Source: Baffinella frigidus (Eukaryota; Cryptophyceae; Cryptomonadales; Baffinellaceae). From it: DNA of 10,106 nucleotides. Positions 1 through 5,651 of the stretch are shown one piece after another. Each line of letters opens with the position of its first letter. The stretch's first letter is position 1. The translations under genes were made by a program, and so were the position numbers. The DNA lies in the NCBI GenBank assembly GCA_026770585.1, contig MU646964.1, forward strand, positions 226,500-236,605. The letters are read 5' to 3'. Under the pieces are notes generated by a model. The model had not been told where the DNA came from. It worked only from the letters and a program-made list of their open reading frames with translations, and did not search any database.

Positions 1-104
1 GGGGGGGGGGGGGGGGGGGGGGTGGCGCCGCCCCCCGAACTACTCCAGCTCCTCTCGCCAGCACAATGGCATCCATCGTTGACTGTTTGGGGGCTGCTTT
101 GTTC

Positions 105-135
105 GGTGTAGGGTGTAGGGTGAAGGGTGTAGGGT
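105..135 (+). repeat. Short TGTAGGG heptamer tract
   Basis: About four heptamers of the form TGTAGGG, one altered to TGAAGGG, lie in register. The unit differs from the TTTAGGG telomere repeat by one base. The tract lies directly before a TTCGACACGTC module, as does the longer tract at 527-613. Confidence 0.75.
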
Positions 136-526
136 TCGACACGTCTGGCGGGGGGGGGGGGCTGCCTTCCAAGCTACTCCAGCTTGTGTCTCCGGCGCAG
201 CGGTATGCTCCTAAGCCCGAAATCGTGAACCTTCAACACGCACTCTTAGGGGTTTGAAATACCTGGGTTTGTACCACCCTCACCCTCCTCGCGTTTGATA
301 CGTCGGGTGTGTGTGGGGGGGTGGCGCCGCCCCCCGAACTACTCCAGCTTCTGTCCCCGGCGCAGTGGTACCCTCTTCAATCTCAAACCCGAAACCGTGA
401 ATCTTCGCCCTGTGAGCTGGTGGGCCATTACCCACCAACCTCACGCCCCTGCCGCCGGAGCCACCCCATCTCCTATCGCCTGCCCAGAGGCATCCATCGT
501 TGACTGTTTGGAGATTGCTGTTTTTG

Positions 527-613
527 GTGCAGGGTGTAGGGTGTAGGGTGTAGGGTGTAGGGTGTAGGGTGTAGGGTGTAGGGTGTAGGTTTCAGGGTGT
601 AGGGTGTAGGGTT
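527..613 (+). repeat. TGTAGGG variant telomere-like tract
   Basis: About twelve TGTAGGG heptamers in register, with one TGCAGGG and one disturbed unit (near 588-593). The tract is G-rich on the plus strand and could form G-quadruplexes. It ends at TTCGACACGTC, the same junction as the short tract ending at 135, so tract and neighbour were probably duplicated together. Confidence 0.85.
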
Positions 614-697
614 CGACACGTCGGGGGGGGTGGGGGGCAGGGGGGGACGCCGCCTGAGCTGCTGCAACTCCTCTCGCCCGCGCATCAGTATGCTTCT

Positions 698-719
698 AAC
701 CCTTAAACCCTAAACCCTG
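698..719 (-). repeat. Short CCCTAAA telomere-type tract
   Basis: About three CCCTAAA units (one is CCCTTAAA) in the C-rich orientation, opposite to the G-rich tract at 527-613. This small interstitial telomere-type sequence closes the first repeat block. Confidence 0.6.
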
Positions 720-929
720 AAATCCGGCGCAGCGGCATTGTCCCGCTCCTGCGCCCGTGCACTGATTGGTGACTGTGCTGAGGGGCACGGACTGGGTTTT
801 ACTACACATTGAGCACACGCGTCGCGTCCTGGTTGGAGGCGTAGCTGGTGCCGGGCCTGCGCGGAGTAGCTGTAGAGGCAGTAACAGGCGTCTGCCTTGT
901 TCTTTGGCTGCGTTCACCGTGCCAGTAGC

Positions 930-1034
930 TATCCCTTAAGTGGCGAGGGGGTCAAATTTGACGGCCAAGAGGTCCTCGGCAGGTCCTAGGGCCCTACGGT
1001 AGGGCGTGTGAGCCTACTAGCCACTGACGGGATA
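930..1034. mobile_element. Family C foldback element, copy 1
   Basis: This 105-bp element starts TATCCCTTAAGTGGC and ends GCCACTGACGGGATA, a terminal inverted repeat with two mismatches. Inside are GTCAAATTTGAC, GGTCCT and AGGTCCTAGG, and CCCTACGGTAGGG. TA at both ends fits a TA target duplication, as in Tc1/mariner-type MITEs. It encodes nothing. Two other copies (1239-1343 and 8634-8738) have the same length. Confidence 0.8.
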
Positions 1035-1154
1035 TGGTTGGCATGTGCGGATGAGGGCGGCCTGAAATTGTGGGTGTGCAGGGCGAGTAACAGGCGCGTG
1101 TATCTCTGGGTTCGATCCGTAATAACACGCGTGTTCCTTTCTATGGGTGTGCAG

Positions 1155-1224
1155 GCGCAAGACAGCCGCAGGGCTCAACGCAGCGATTCTCGCGAGCCAG
1201 AGCCAGGAGCGCGAGCCCAAGCTG
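1155..1224 (+). pseudogene. Exon-like segment, tandem copy 1
   Basis: Read from 1156, the frame gives RKTAAGLNAAILASQ, then SQEREPKL, then a stop (TAG 1225-1227). It lies directly after GGGTGTGCAG, which could serve as a 3' splice site. Copies 2 and 3 have the same ten bases in front and the same frame. Among codons that vary between copies, most changes are silent: CGC/AGG, GCA/GCG, CTC/TTG, AAC/AAT, CTC/CTG, AGC/AGT, GAG/GAA. That pattern suggests past or present coding constraint. The protein is not recognised. The stop and the loss of the PMLLKML end suggest a broken copy, but a real alternative exon cannot be excluded. Confidence 0.4.
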
Positions 1225-1238
1225 TAGCCTGATTCGGT

Positions 1239-1343
1239 TATCCCTTAAGTGGCCAGGCAGTCAAATTTGACTGCCACGAGGTCCTAGGCAGGTCCTAGGG
1301 CCCTACCGTACGGCGTATGGGCCTACTCGCCACTTAAGGGATA
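1239..1343. mobile_element. Family C foldback element, copy 2
   Basis: This 105-bp element has a perfect 15-bp terminal inverted repeat, TATCCCTTAAGTGGC at 1239 and its complement at 1329-1343. Its interior holds CAGTCAAATTTGACTG, CCTAGGCAGGTCCTAGG and CCCTACCGTACGGCG. Orientation matches copy 1. It sits inside the ~270-bp satellite right after exon-like copy 1, so it inserted after, or was carried along with, satellite spread. No coding capacity. Confidence 0.85.
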
Positions 1344-1428
1344 GGGTGAGTGACAGGCGCGTGGCGTCGTGCGTGGCGCTCTCTGCAGGTGCTACGCCAG
1401 TTGGCTGATGAGAGGTGCGGGTGTGCAG

Positions 1429-1498
1429 GAGGAAGACAGCCGCGGGGTTGAATGCAGCGACTCTGGCGAGCCAGAGTCAGGAGCGCGAACCCAAGCTG
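1429..1498 (+). pseudogene. Exon-like segment, tandem copy 2
   Basis: The frame from 1430 gives RKTAAGLNAATLASQ then SQEREPKL, after the same GGGTGTGCAG acceptor-like string (1419-1428). Relative to copy 1 it carries AGG for CGC, GCG for GCA, TTG for CTC, AAT for AAC, CTG for CTC, AGT for AGC and GAA for GAG, all silent, plus one replacement (I to T). After CTG the sequence diverges, running open until a TGA about 13 codons on. No protein family is recognised. Confidence 0.4.
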
Positions 1499-1696
1499 TT
1501 CACGGCACCAGTAGCTGTAGGGTCAGCACTAGACGCGTGACTCTCCGTGGGGCCGCAGGCGCCAGACAGAAGGTGTAGGGTAAGTGACAGGCGTGTAGGG
1601 TGCGTAGCAGGCGTGTGGCTCTCTGTACGGGCAATCAAGCAGGGTTATATGGTCGTCACGTGCGGCTGAGGGCGGCTGGAAATTGTGGGTGTGCAG

Positions 1697-1787
1697 GAGG
1701 AAGACAGCCGCGGAGCTCAACGCAGCGATTCTCGCGAGCCAGAGCCAGGAGCGCGAGCCCAAGCTGCCCATGCTCCTCAAAATGCTG
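1697..1787 (+). pseudogene. Exon-like segment, tandem copy 3 (longest)
   Basis: The frame from 1698 gives RKTAAELNAAILASQ, SQEREPKL and then PMLLKML, 30 codons. It follows GGGTGTGCAG (1687-1696), and after ATGCTG the sequence continues GTGCGTTTAGGG, so a GT donor is possible at about 1788. AG in front and GT behind make this the best candidate for a true exon copy. It has one replacement against copies 1 and 2 (G to E). Beyond 1800 the sequence turns into octamer and heptamer repeats. Confidence 0.42.
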
Positions 1788-1810
1788 GTGCGTTTAGGGT
1801 CACCTTTTCC

Positions 1811-1930
1811 CGTCTTGCCGTTTTGCTGTTTTACCGTTTTACCGTTTAGGCGTTAGGCGTTAGGCGTTAGCGGTTAGCGCTCAGCGCTTAGCGCTTAGCG
1901 GTTTGGCGTTTGGCGTTTGGCGTTGAGGGG
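1811..1930 (+). repeat. Octamer then heptamer variant ladder
   Basis: First come octamers of the CCGTTTTA type (about 1817-1846), then eleven heptamers in perfect register over 1844-1920. Their units are GTTTAGG, CGTTAGG (two), CGTTAGC, GGTTAGC, GCTCAGC, GCTTAGC (two), GGTTTGG and CGTTTGG (two). The constant seven-base register with stepwise changing units suggests a decayed or variant telomere-type array. It replaces the left half of the fourth satellite unit. Confidence 0.75.
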
Positions 1931-1963
1931 TTGCGGGTTGAGGGCTTAGGGGTGAGCGGCAGC

Positions 1964-2059
1964 GCGGCGATTCTGGCGAGCCAGAGCCAGGAGCGCGAGC
2001 CCAAGCTGCCCATGCTTCTCAAAATGCTGGAGCGCTGCGGGAAACCTCGTTTCGTGTTT
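1964..2059 (+). pseudogene. Exon-like segment, tandem copy 4
   Basis: Frame AAILASQSQEREPKL, then PMLLKMLERCGKPRF, running on past 2050. Its left part (RKTAA..LN) is missing and replaced by the heptamer ladder. Compared with copy 3 the shared codons differ silently (GCA/GCG, CTC/CTG, CTC/CTT). The tail diverges from copy 3 after ATGCTG. In-frame readthrough into the following tract ends as repeat translation, so the true right boundary is unclear. Confidence 0.38.
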
Positions 2060-2240
2060 CGTGTTTGGTGTTCAGGGGTTTGGTCTTTCGGGTTTAGGGT
2101 GTAGGGTGTAGGGTGTAGGGTGTAGGGTGTAGGGTGTAGGGTGTAGGGTGCAGGGTGCAGGGTGTAGGGTTTAGGGGTTCGGGGTTCGGGGTTCGGGGTC
2201 AGGGGTTCGGGGTTAGGGTTTAGGGTTTAGGGTTCAGAGT
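2044..2240 (+). repeat. Mixed telomere-like heptamer tract
   Basis: Three blocks follow one another: GTGTTTC/GTGTTTG units (about 2050-2072), nine or so TGTAGGG/TGCAGGG units (about 2097-2170), then TTCGGGG units (about 2176-2212) leading into TTTAGGG units (2214-2233). All are G-rich on the plus strand with a period close to seven, as expected for variant telomere repeats kept inside a chromosome or near a chromosome end. Confidence 0.85.
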
Positions 2241-2245
2241 TTTAG

Positions 2246-2690
2246 AGTCCCCCGTAGGAGAAGGAGCCTAAGCTGCCCATGCCCACTTAGCAGCCACTGG
2301 GGGCTTCACGGATACAGTCCATCTAAACTATTTGTACCAGAATCTTATCCATTGCCCTGGATTCCAACCGGAATTTCGCCTCGAATTCAAGGCGAAAAGG
2401 AACTTGGCCGCTGCTTAGTGGCCCTGCAGAAGATGCTGGCGCGGGCTAAAAGCCCGTGGGGTCGAATTTTTCACGGAGGGCCCTTGAGGGGCTATTCAAA
2501 AGTCAATGTTTAAGGGGGGAGTGGTATTCACAAGTCAATTTTCGGAAGCAAATGGCTCCAAAGTTGGTCAACGGCCCCAAGAACTGACACCGGATAACCC
2601 TCGAAGGGCCTTGCGTGGACAAGTGCTTGCAGGGCAAACACACTAAGTGGGCCTAGTGGAGATGCATACACGGACCCGCAATCGTCGTCC
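2246..2690. other. No gene; foldback-like sequence
   Basis: No supported gene. A string reading EPKLPM (near 2261-2278) echoes the exon-like segment and is preceded and followed by stops. A weak terminal inverted repeat, CCACTTAGCAGC at 2283 against GCTGCTTAGTGG near 2409-2420, could bound a 138-bp element. It encloses TTTGTACCAG and a small hairpin (TTTCGCCT/AGGCGAAA at 2373-2396). A 6-bp-arm hairpin, CGGGCT/AGCCCG, lies at 2442-2456. The rest looks unique. Confidence 0.5.
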
Positions 2691-2692
2691 GG

Positions 2693-2744
2693 CTGAAAGC
2701 TTGCCTCCGAAAGCTTTTGGAGGCTTTCGGAGGCAAGGTTTCAG
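2693..2744. repeat. 52-bp hairpin
   Basis: Arms of about 21 bases with one mismatch: CTGAAAGCTTGCCTCCGAAA pairs with the segment ending GGCAAGGTTTCAG, leaving a short loop around TTTTGGAG. Isolated, without family A, B or C ends. It may be a small foldback element or a structured RNA segment; nothing decides between these. Confidence 0.75.
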
Positions 2745-2787
2745 AACAAGGTTCCAAAATACACGGCGGCTATTCTAGTGGTGGACC

Positions 2788-2965
2788 CTACCACGCAAGA
2801 GTGTAGGGCAGAGTGACCCACAGGAGAAATAGTAGAATTCTACTATTTCTTAAGTTCATAAGTGGACATTCTTCCCACAGAAAAATCGAAATTTCGGAAA
2901 GTTGTTACAAATTCCGTGTGAACTGGCTTGTTTTCCCAGGTCAGCCCTACACTCTTGCGTGGTAG
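2788..2965. repeat. 178-bp inverted repeat with a 26-bp palindrome inside
   Basis: A 22-base sequence starting CTACCACGCAAGAGTGTAGG at 2788-2809 recurs as an exact reverse complement at 2944-2965. Between them, at 2825-2850, is a perfect 26-base palindrome centred on GAATTC with arms AGAAATAGTAGAA. The interior otherwise shows no strong pairing. This could be a foldback element whose middle was replaced, or a palindrome left at a repair junction. Confidence 0.8.
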
Positions 2966-3124
2966 TGCTGCGGGACCCTCGAAAACGCTGCCGCGTCTGC
3001 CCCGAGTTCGCCGTCTTCGGACCCGAACCCAACACCCTGAGGTTGTTTGTCGGCACAACCTCATAACCTGACAGGTGCTGGTTTCGAGAAGAAACTTGAC
3101 CACGATGCTGCCCACGGGGCGCCG

Positions 3125-3170
3125 GTTAAGGGTTTAGGGTTTAGGGTTTGGGGTTTGGGGTTTACGGTTT
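3125..3170 (+). repeat. TTTAGGG/TTTGGGG tract
   Basis: About six heptamers, TTTAGGG changing to TTTGGGG then TTTACGG, in register. After it comes GGAGTCCCTCGTA, and a similar GAGTCCCCCGTAG follows the tract ending at 2240. The two tracts therefore share their right flank and are probably duplicates of one segment. Confidence 0.8.
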
Positions 3171-3293
3171 GGAGTCCCTCGTACGAGCCCAAGGTGGCCA
3201 AGCTGCCCATGTTGAATGTTTTCTGAAATTCATGATTTTGCCCGGCCGCAGGTGTGGGCACAAGACCAGCTCGCGCAGCATGCTGTCTTCCCT

Positions 3294-3323
3294 CGCATCA
3301 ACAACCTCGTACCACCCAGCCTC
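3294..3323 (+). repeat. 30-bp direct repeat, left copy
   Basis: This segment, beginning CGCATCAACAACCTCGTACC, is identical to 3430-3459. The two copies exactly bracket the CCCTAAA tract between them. Identity stops at both ends (T against C on the left, C against A on the right). Confidence 0.95.
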
Positions 3324-3429
3324 CAAACCTTAAACCCTAACCCCTAACCCCTGGCCCCTCAACCCTCGACTCTGAACCCTAAACCCTAAACCCTGAACCC
3401 TAAACCCTAAACCCTAAACCCTAAACCCC
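3324..3429 (-). repeat. Interstitial CCCTAAA telomere tract
   Basis: About a dozen CCCTAAA-type heptamers with variants (CCCTAAC, CCCTCAA, CCCTGAA), C-rich strand on plus. The right half (3377-3426) is nearly uniform, the left half degenerate. The tract is bounded by an exact 30-bp direct repeat, which is expected if telomere repeats were added to, or captured at, a staggered chromosome break that was then filled in. Confidence 0.9.
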
Positions 3430-3459
3430 CGCATCAACAACCTCGTACCACCCAGCCTC
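3430..3459 (+). repeat. 30-bp direct repeat, right copy
   Basis: Identical to 3294-3323. From here the frame beginning RINNLVPPSL stays open to a TGA at 3673, about 85 codons counted from the preceding stop, without an ATG. It may be exon sequence or chance. Confidence 0.95.
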
Positions 3460-3728
3460 ATCCTAGCTCTGCCTCAGTTAATCTGGGCTCCCCATTTAAT
3501 CGGGAGACCCTGGCTCTGTCCAAGTCGGTTTGGCCGATCGTTTTCACTCACCGAATTTGTACGACATAACAGGGAAATCAACGTCCGGTCTTCTCACCTT
3601 GGGGAAACCGGATTAACTTCCTCTTCTTCTTTATTACTCTCGATACAGTTCCTAAATGAGGCCCTTGAGCCTTGAGTTGATTAACTCAGACAGAGCGAGA
3701 CACCCCTCGATGATAGGGTAGTTAGCAT
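3460..3728. other. Mostly unique sequence, no supported gene
   Basis: No gene can be supported. The open frame continuing from the 30-bp repeat ends at 3673 and has no start codon. The only repeat is the pyrimidine-tract element at 3617-3685. A hairpin-like CCGGT..CTTGGGGAAACCGG (3593-3611) is the other local structure. Confidence 0.5.
3617..3685 (+). repeat. Dispersed pyrimidine-tract repeat, copy 1
   Basis: Contains CTTCTTCTTTATTACTCTCG followed by ATACAG, then GAGGCCCTTGAGCCTTGAGT. A close copy lies at 5964-6052 and a diverged one at 9668-9738. The pyrimidine run ending in ATACAG resembles a 3' splice site, and the following frame reads LNEALEP before a stop here and LDEALEP before a stop in copy 2. 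Whether this is an exon edge or just a repeat is open. Confidence 0.7.
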
Positions 3729-3903
3729 AGAGCGTTTGCGGTAATTGTTGTCCGTTTTCGAGATCGGGGTTTCATGTTTTCGAATTTTCATTTGTACCAG
3801 AAGTGTCCATTTAAAAAAAATTGCGACCTTGACAATATTTTAAAAATCTCAAAAACATGAAAACCCGATCTCGGAAACGAACAACAATTACCGCACACGC
3901 TCT
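3729..3903. repeat. 175-bp inverted repeat (foldback)
   Basis: Arms of about 60 bases: AGAGCGTTTGCGGTAATTGT at 3729 pairs with the segment ending ACAATTACCGCACACGCTCT at 3903. The CGAGATCGGGGTTTCATGTT core pairs with AACATGAAAACCCGATCTCG. The loop (about 3790-3838) contains TTTGTACCAG and an A run. Different ends from families A to C; no coding capacity. The imperfect arms suggest an old element. Confidence 0.85.
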
Positions 3904-4100
3904 ACGGGGTTGGACTAGGGCACGCGGTAGCGATTCGACACGAAGCACAGTCCTAGGACCCCTCCCACCCTGGAGGGGACTTGCGGCCAATCCCGAATAA
4001 CCCTTTATCGCAAAAGTTGACAGGATTTGTACCACTAAAATACTTATAAGACCGTTTTGTACCAGATTCATTCATCACGGGGGACTGAGGGCTCAGTCCT
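3904..4100. other. No gene; small hairpins
   Basis: No supported gene. A hairpin with arms CCCCTCC/GGAGGGG lies near 3959-3978, and another, GGACTGAG/CTCAGTCC, at 4082-4099. TTTGTACCA occurs at about 4026 and 4055. Open frames on the minus strand (to 4071) show no recognisable protein. Confidence 0.5.
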
Positions 4101-4213
4101 TTTCAAGGGGAGTTGACTTAAGAATGCTCAAAATACCCCCACCCTGCCTCCAGGGTGGCCTACAGTACACAGCGAGCCAGGTTTATTTGCTCAAGCCAAC
4201 CCCCCCTTGAAAC
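4101..4213. repeat. 113-bp inverted repeat
   Basis: Outer arms TTTCAAGGGGAGTTGACTT (4101-4119) pair with AAGCCAACCCCCCCTTGAAA (4194-4213) with a few mismatches. A nested hairpin CACCCT/AGGGTG sits in the middle (around 4140-4158). A possible degenerate foldback element. Confidence 0.65.
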
Positions 4214-4550
4214 TGGCCACTTAGAATCTCGGGTCCAGTTTACTACACGTGCAGTGAATAGGGTCAAAGTTGACCGATACAAAATCTTCTGGCTAGCAGT
4301 GCAGGAGGCCCTAGCACGCTAACACCCAGAGGCGCGACCCTAGGATTCCTCCTACGGTCCACATGGTGGACTACGAACCTTTCACCACAAGTCAGCTTGC
4401 CTTGAGGCTGTAACTTGAAGGAAGTTCTGGTGCCATTTGGTCACGTAACACCCTGAATTCCAGCCCCACGAAACCTTCGTAGCCCACCGAGTGGATGCCC
4501 TAGCGCTTCTACGCGAGACACGGCCCTAGGGGTCCTCCTACGGTAGGCCC
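4214..4550. other. No gene; diverged internal duplication
   Basis: No gene seen. Two stretches, about 4304-4360 and 4494-4550, share GCCCTAGC, then CCCTAGGR and TCCTCCTACGGT, and look like an old duplication. Palindromes GGTCAAAGTTGACC (4262-4275) and GTCCACATGGTGGAC (4359-4373) are present. The first recalls the GTCAAATTTGAC core of family C, so decayed foldbacks may be here. Confidence 0.45.
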
Positions 4551-4671
4551 TACAGGATTCACTCGCGAATAAGGACACGCATCACCCCAGGGTCCTACAG
4601 TAGGGCTTGTCTTAGGAGCATAGGACCACCCTAGTCGCGGTGCGTGTCCTTAATTTCGAGTAACCCCTGTA
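4551..4671. mobile_element. Family B foldback element, copy 1
   Basis: 121 bp beginning TACAGG and ending CCTGTA. Arms include ACTCGCGAATAAGGACACGC against GCGTGTCCTTAATTTCGAGT, and the core has GGTCCTACAGTAGGGCTTGT and AGCATAGGACC. TA at both ends. The terminal bases match family A, while the arm differs and is shared with 8157-8284. Confidence 0.8.
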
Positions 4672-4681
4672 GGCCCGCCTC

Positions 4682-4798
4682 GGGGCGAGAGGCCCGGAAT
4701 AGAGGAGATTTAGGCTGATGCATTAGGGGGAGAGCAGCGATGAGGGGTAGATGCACGGGCGCTGCTCTCCCCTGTCCCTGAGACGGGCCTCTCCCCCC
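4682..4798. repeat. 117-bp imperfect hairpin
   Basis: Outer arms GGGGCGAGAGGCCCG (4682-4696) and CGGGCCTCTCCCCCC (4784-4798), and inner arms GGGGAGAGCAGCG (4727-4739) and CGCTGCTCTCCCC (4760-4772), with a bulge on the left side. A foldback structure lying between a family B and a family A element, with no TA ends recognised. Confidence 0.75.
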
Positions 4799-4810
4799 GG
4801 CAGGGGCATA

Positions 4811-4833
4811 CACGGCGGCCGAGTCGGAATGTG
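4811..4833 (+). repeat. 23-bp direct repeat left of family A copy 1
   Basis: CACGGCGGCCGAGTCGGAAT plus GTG here; 4956-4978 carries the same 23 bases with two transitions. Each copy has TA in front and TA behind, so the family A element lies between two copies of one short sequence. Confidence 0.85.
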
Positions 4834-4955
4834 TACAGGGGTACCTCGCTCATAAGAAACTGCTCCGCCCCCTAGGACCACCACAGGACCCTAGGCATGG
4901 TCCTACTGTAGGGTCCTAGGGGGGGGCGGTTTCTTATGAGCGAGGTACCCCTGTA
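4834..4955. mobile_element. Family A foldback element, copy 1
   Basis: 122 bp with a perfect 27-base terminal inverted repeat: TACAGGGGTACCTCGCTCAT then AAGAAAC, mirrored at the right end. The second layer is CCCCCTAGGACC/GGTCCTAGGGGG with CCTACTGTAGGG in the core, so the whole element can fold into one hairpin. It has no coding capacity. The right arm supplies the ATG and peptide MSEVPLYTAA of a 107-codon open frame beginning at 4936, so that frame is artefactual. TA at both ends fits a TA target duplication. MITE-like; which transposase could move it is unknown. Confidence 0.9.
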
Positions 4956-4978
4956 CACGGCGGCCGGGTTGGAATGTG
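4956..4978 (+). repeat. 23-bp direct repeat right of family A copy 1
   Basis: CACGGCGGCCGGGTTGGAAT plus GTG, two differences from 4811-4833. Much longer than a TA duplication, it suggests an older duplication into which the hairpin moved, or a duplication made along with it. Confidence 0.85.
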
Positions 4979-5010
4979 TAACCCTCACCCCTCAAAGTGT
5001 TGAGGTTGGC

Positions 5011-5075
5011 AGGAGAGAGGGAGAGAGAGAGGGAGAGAGAGGGAGAGAGAGGGAGAGAGAGGGAGACAGAGACAG
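5011..5075 (+). repeat. GA-rich decamer repeat
   Basis: About six units of GGGAGAGAGA, period ten, ending in GGGAGACAGAGACAGG. A purine-only strand able to form triplex DNA. Translated frames give runs of R, E and G only. Confidence 0.9.
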
Positions 5076-5085
5076 GTGGCTCAAA

Positions 5086-5146
5086 CAGTACCCTGGAACC
5101 TTTTTAGATTTAGAAGCTCTGAAGGTCGGAACCGACCTCCAGAGCT
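5086..5146. repeat. Partial relative of the 8964-9094 palindrome
   Basis: GGTGGCTCAAACAGTACCCT at 5076-5095 resembles GGTGGCTCAAATAGCGCTCT at 8974-8993. It leads into a hairpin AGCTCTGAAGGTCGG / CCGACCTCCAGAGCT (5115-5129 and 5132-5146, one mismatch, AA loop). The outer right arm present in the 8964-9094 element is missing, so this seems to be a truncated member of that family. Confidence 0.6.
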
Positions 5147-5178
5147 CAAAAGGTAACACATTTCAGCTTGGAAATCAA

Positions 5179-5616
5179 CAAAGTGTTGCGTGTTGGCAGA
5201 TTGAAGCGTCCCTGGGGATGCCGCCCTCCTCTCCCCCCAGCAGGCCATTCCAGGAATGACTTCGGGCGGAAGGTGGTATTTGAGGAGGGAGGACAGAGCC
5301 TCCGTGGGGGCACATACCCGGCGACTTATGAACAATGACGGGTTGGAGTTAGTCAAGGTGTGGCGTGTTGGCAGGTTGAAGCGACGTTAGAGATGCTGCC
5401 GATACCAAGCGGCAGCGTCTGGGTGCACCATGGAAAAAGAGAGTGCGCACTGCGCCCCTGGGGCTGCGTGGTCTGGCCGGAGGCTCCTCTGCGACCTGAG
5501 TCGAGCGCGGAGGAAAAGGAGGGAGAATTCAGTCAACTCTCTCTGATGACTTTCGGCGTTGCCTGATAAAGTTGTTGCGTGTTGCCAGGTTGAGGCGACG
5601 CTAGAGATGCCGCCGA
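5179..5616 (+). repeat. Three copies of a ~45-bp coding-like repeat
   Basis: Copies at about 5179-5229, 5354-5403 and 5569-5616 share GCGTGTTGSCAGRTTGARGC. Their readings are QSVACWQIEASLGMPPS, QGVACWQVEATLEMLPI and KVVACCQVEATLEMPPS, each in a different plus-strand frame relative to the window, so they are not one reading frame. Substitutions are about half silent, which is weak evidence for coding. Possibly repeated exon pieces, possibly only a dispersed repeat. Spacers of roughly 125 and 165 bases between them show nothing recognised. Confidence 0.5.
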
Positions 5617-5651
5617 GCGACATGTCAGACCAGGTACTCCCACCACACGTA

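Larger units (their letters stand above)
1..735. repeat. G-rich mosaic repeat block
   Basis: The segment is built from related modules rather than from a gene. A 22-base module beginning GCATCCATCGTTGACTGTTT occurs at 69-90 and again, identical, at 490-511. The module GGTGGCGCCGCC occurs at 21-32 and 319-330, each time after a G run and followed by GAACTACTCCAGCT. The module TTCGACACGTC plus a G run occurs at 135 and 612, with a variant at 294. The spacings differ (about 298 and 421 bases), so this is a shuffled duplication, not a clean tandem array. The initial 22-base G run reaches the window edge and its true length is unknown. The short open frames here are chance products of high GC and repeat content. 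Confidence 0.7.
840..2035. repeat. Degenerate ~270-bp satellite
   Basis: Homologous landmarks recur at intervals of about 274, 268 and 263 bases. Examples are GGGTGTGCAG at 1145, 1419 and 1687, and the GAGCCAGAG..CAGGAGCGCGA block at about 1194, 1468, 1736 and 1978. A second landmark, a GTAACAGGCGYGTG-like string, appears near 876, 1087, 1346 and 1581-1607. Units differ by indels and by inserted foldback elements at 930-1034 and 1239-1343. The fourth unit has lost its left half to a heptamer ladder. The repeated part includes the exon-like segment listed separately. Confidence 0.75.
3076..3323 (+). pseudogene. Possible exon scraps split by a telomere-type tract
   Basis: Three short coding-like pieces can be read but not proved. 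One follows CTGACAG at 3070-3076. Another (3182-3219) reads YEPKVAKLPMLNVF before a stop and echoes the EPKLPML string of the upstream exon-like copies. A third follows GGCCGCAG (3244-3251) and reads VWAQDQLAQHAVF then PRINNLVPPSL up to the telomere-type tract. A TTTAGGG tract lies between the first and second. These may be remains of a gene torn up by repeat insertion. No family is recognised. Confidence 0.25.

Noticed and set aside
1-22. G run as a biological feature
   Set aside because: It reaches the window edge and homopolymer length is unreliable in sequencing, so nothing is concluded from it alone.
1105-1120. GGTTCGATCC, similar to a tRNA T-loop
   Set aside because: The flanking bases do not form a T-stem, and no acceptor, D or anticodon arm can be placed around it.
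4936-5259. 107-codon plus-strand open frame beginning MSEVPLYTAA
   Set aside because: The start comes from a family A arm and the middle is the GA decamer repeat (REGEREGE). Only the final part overlaps the coding-like repeat.
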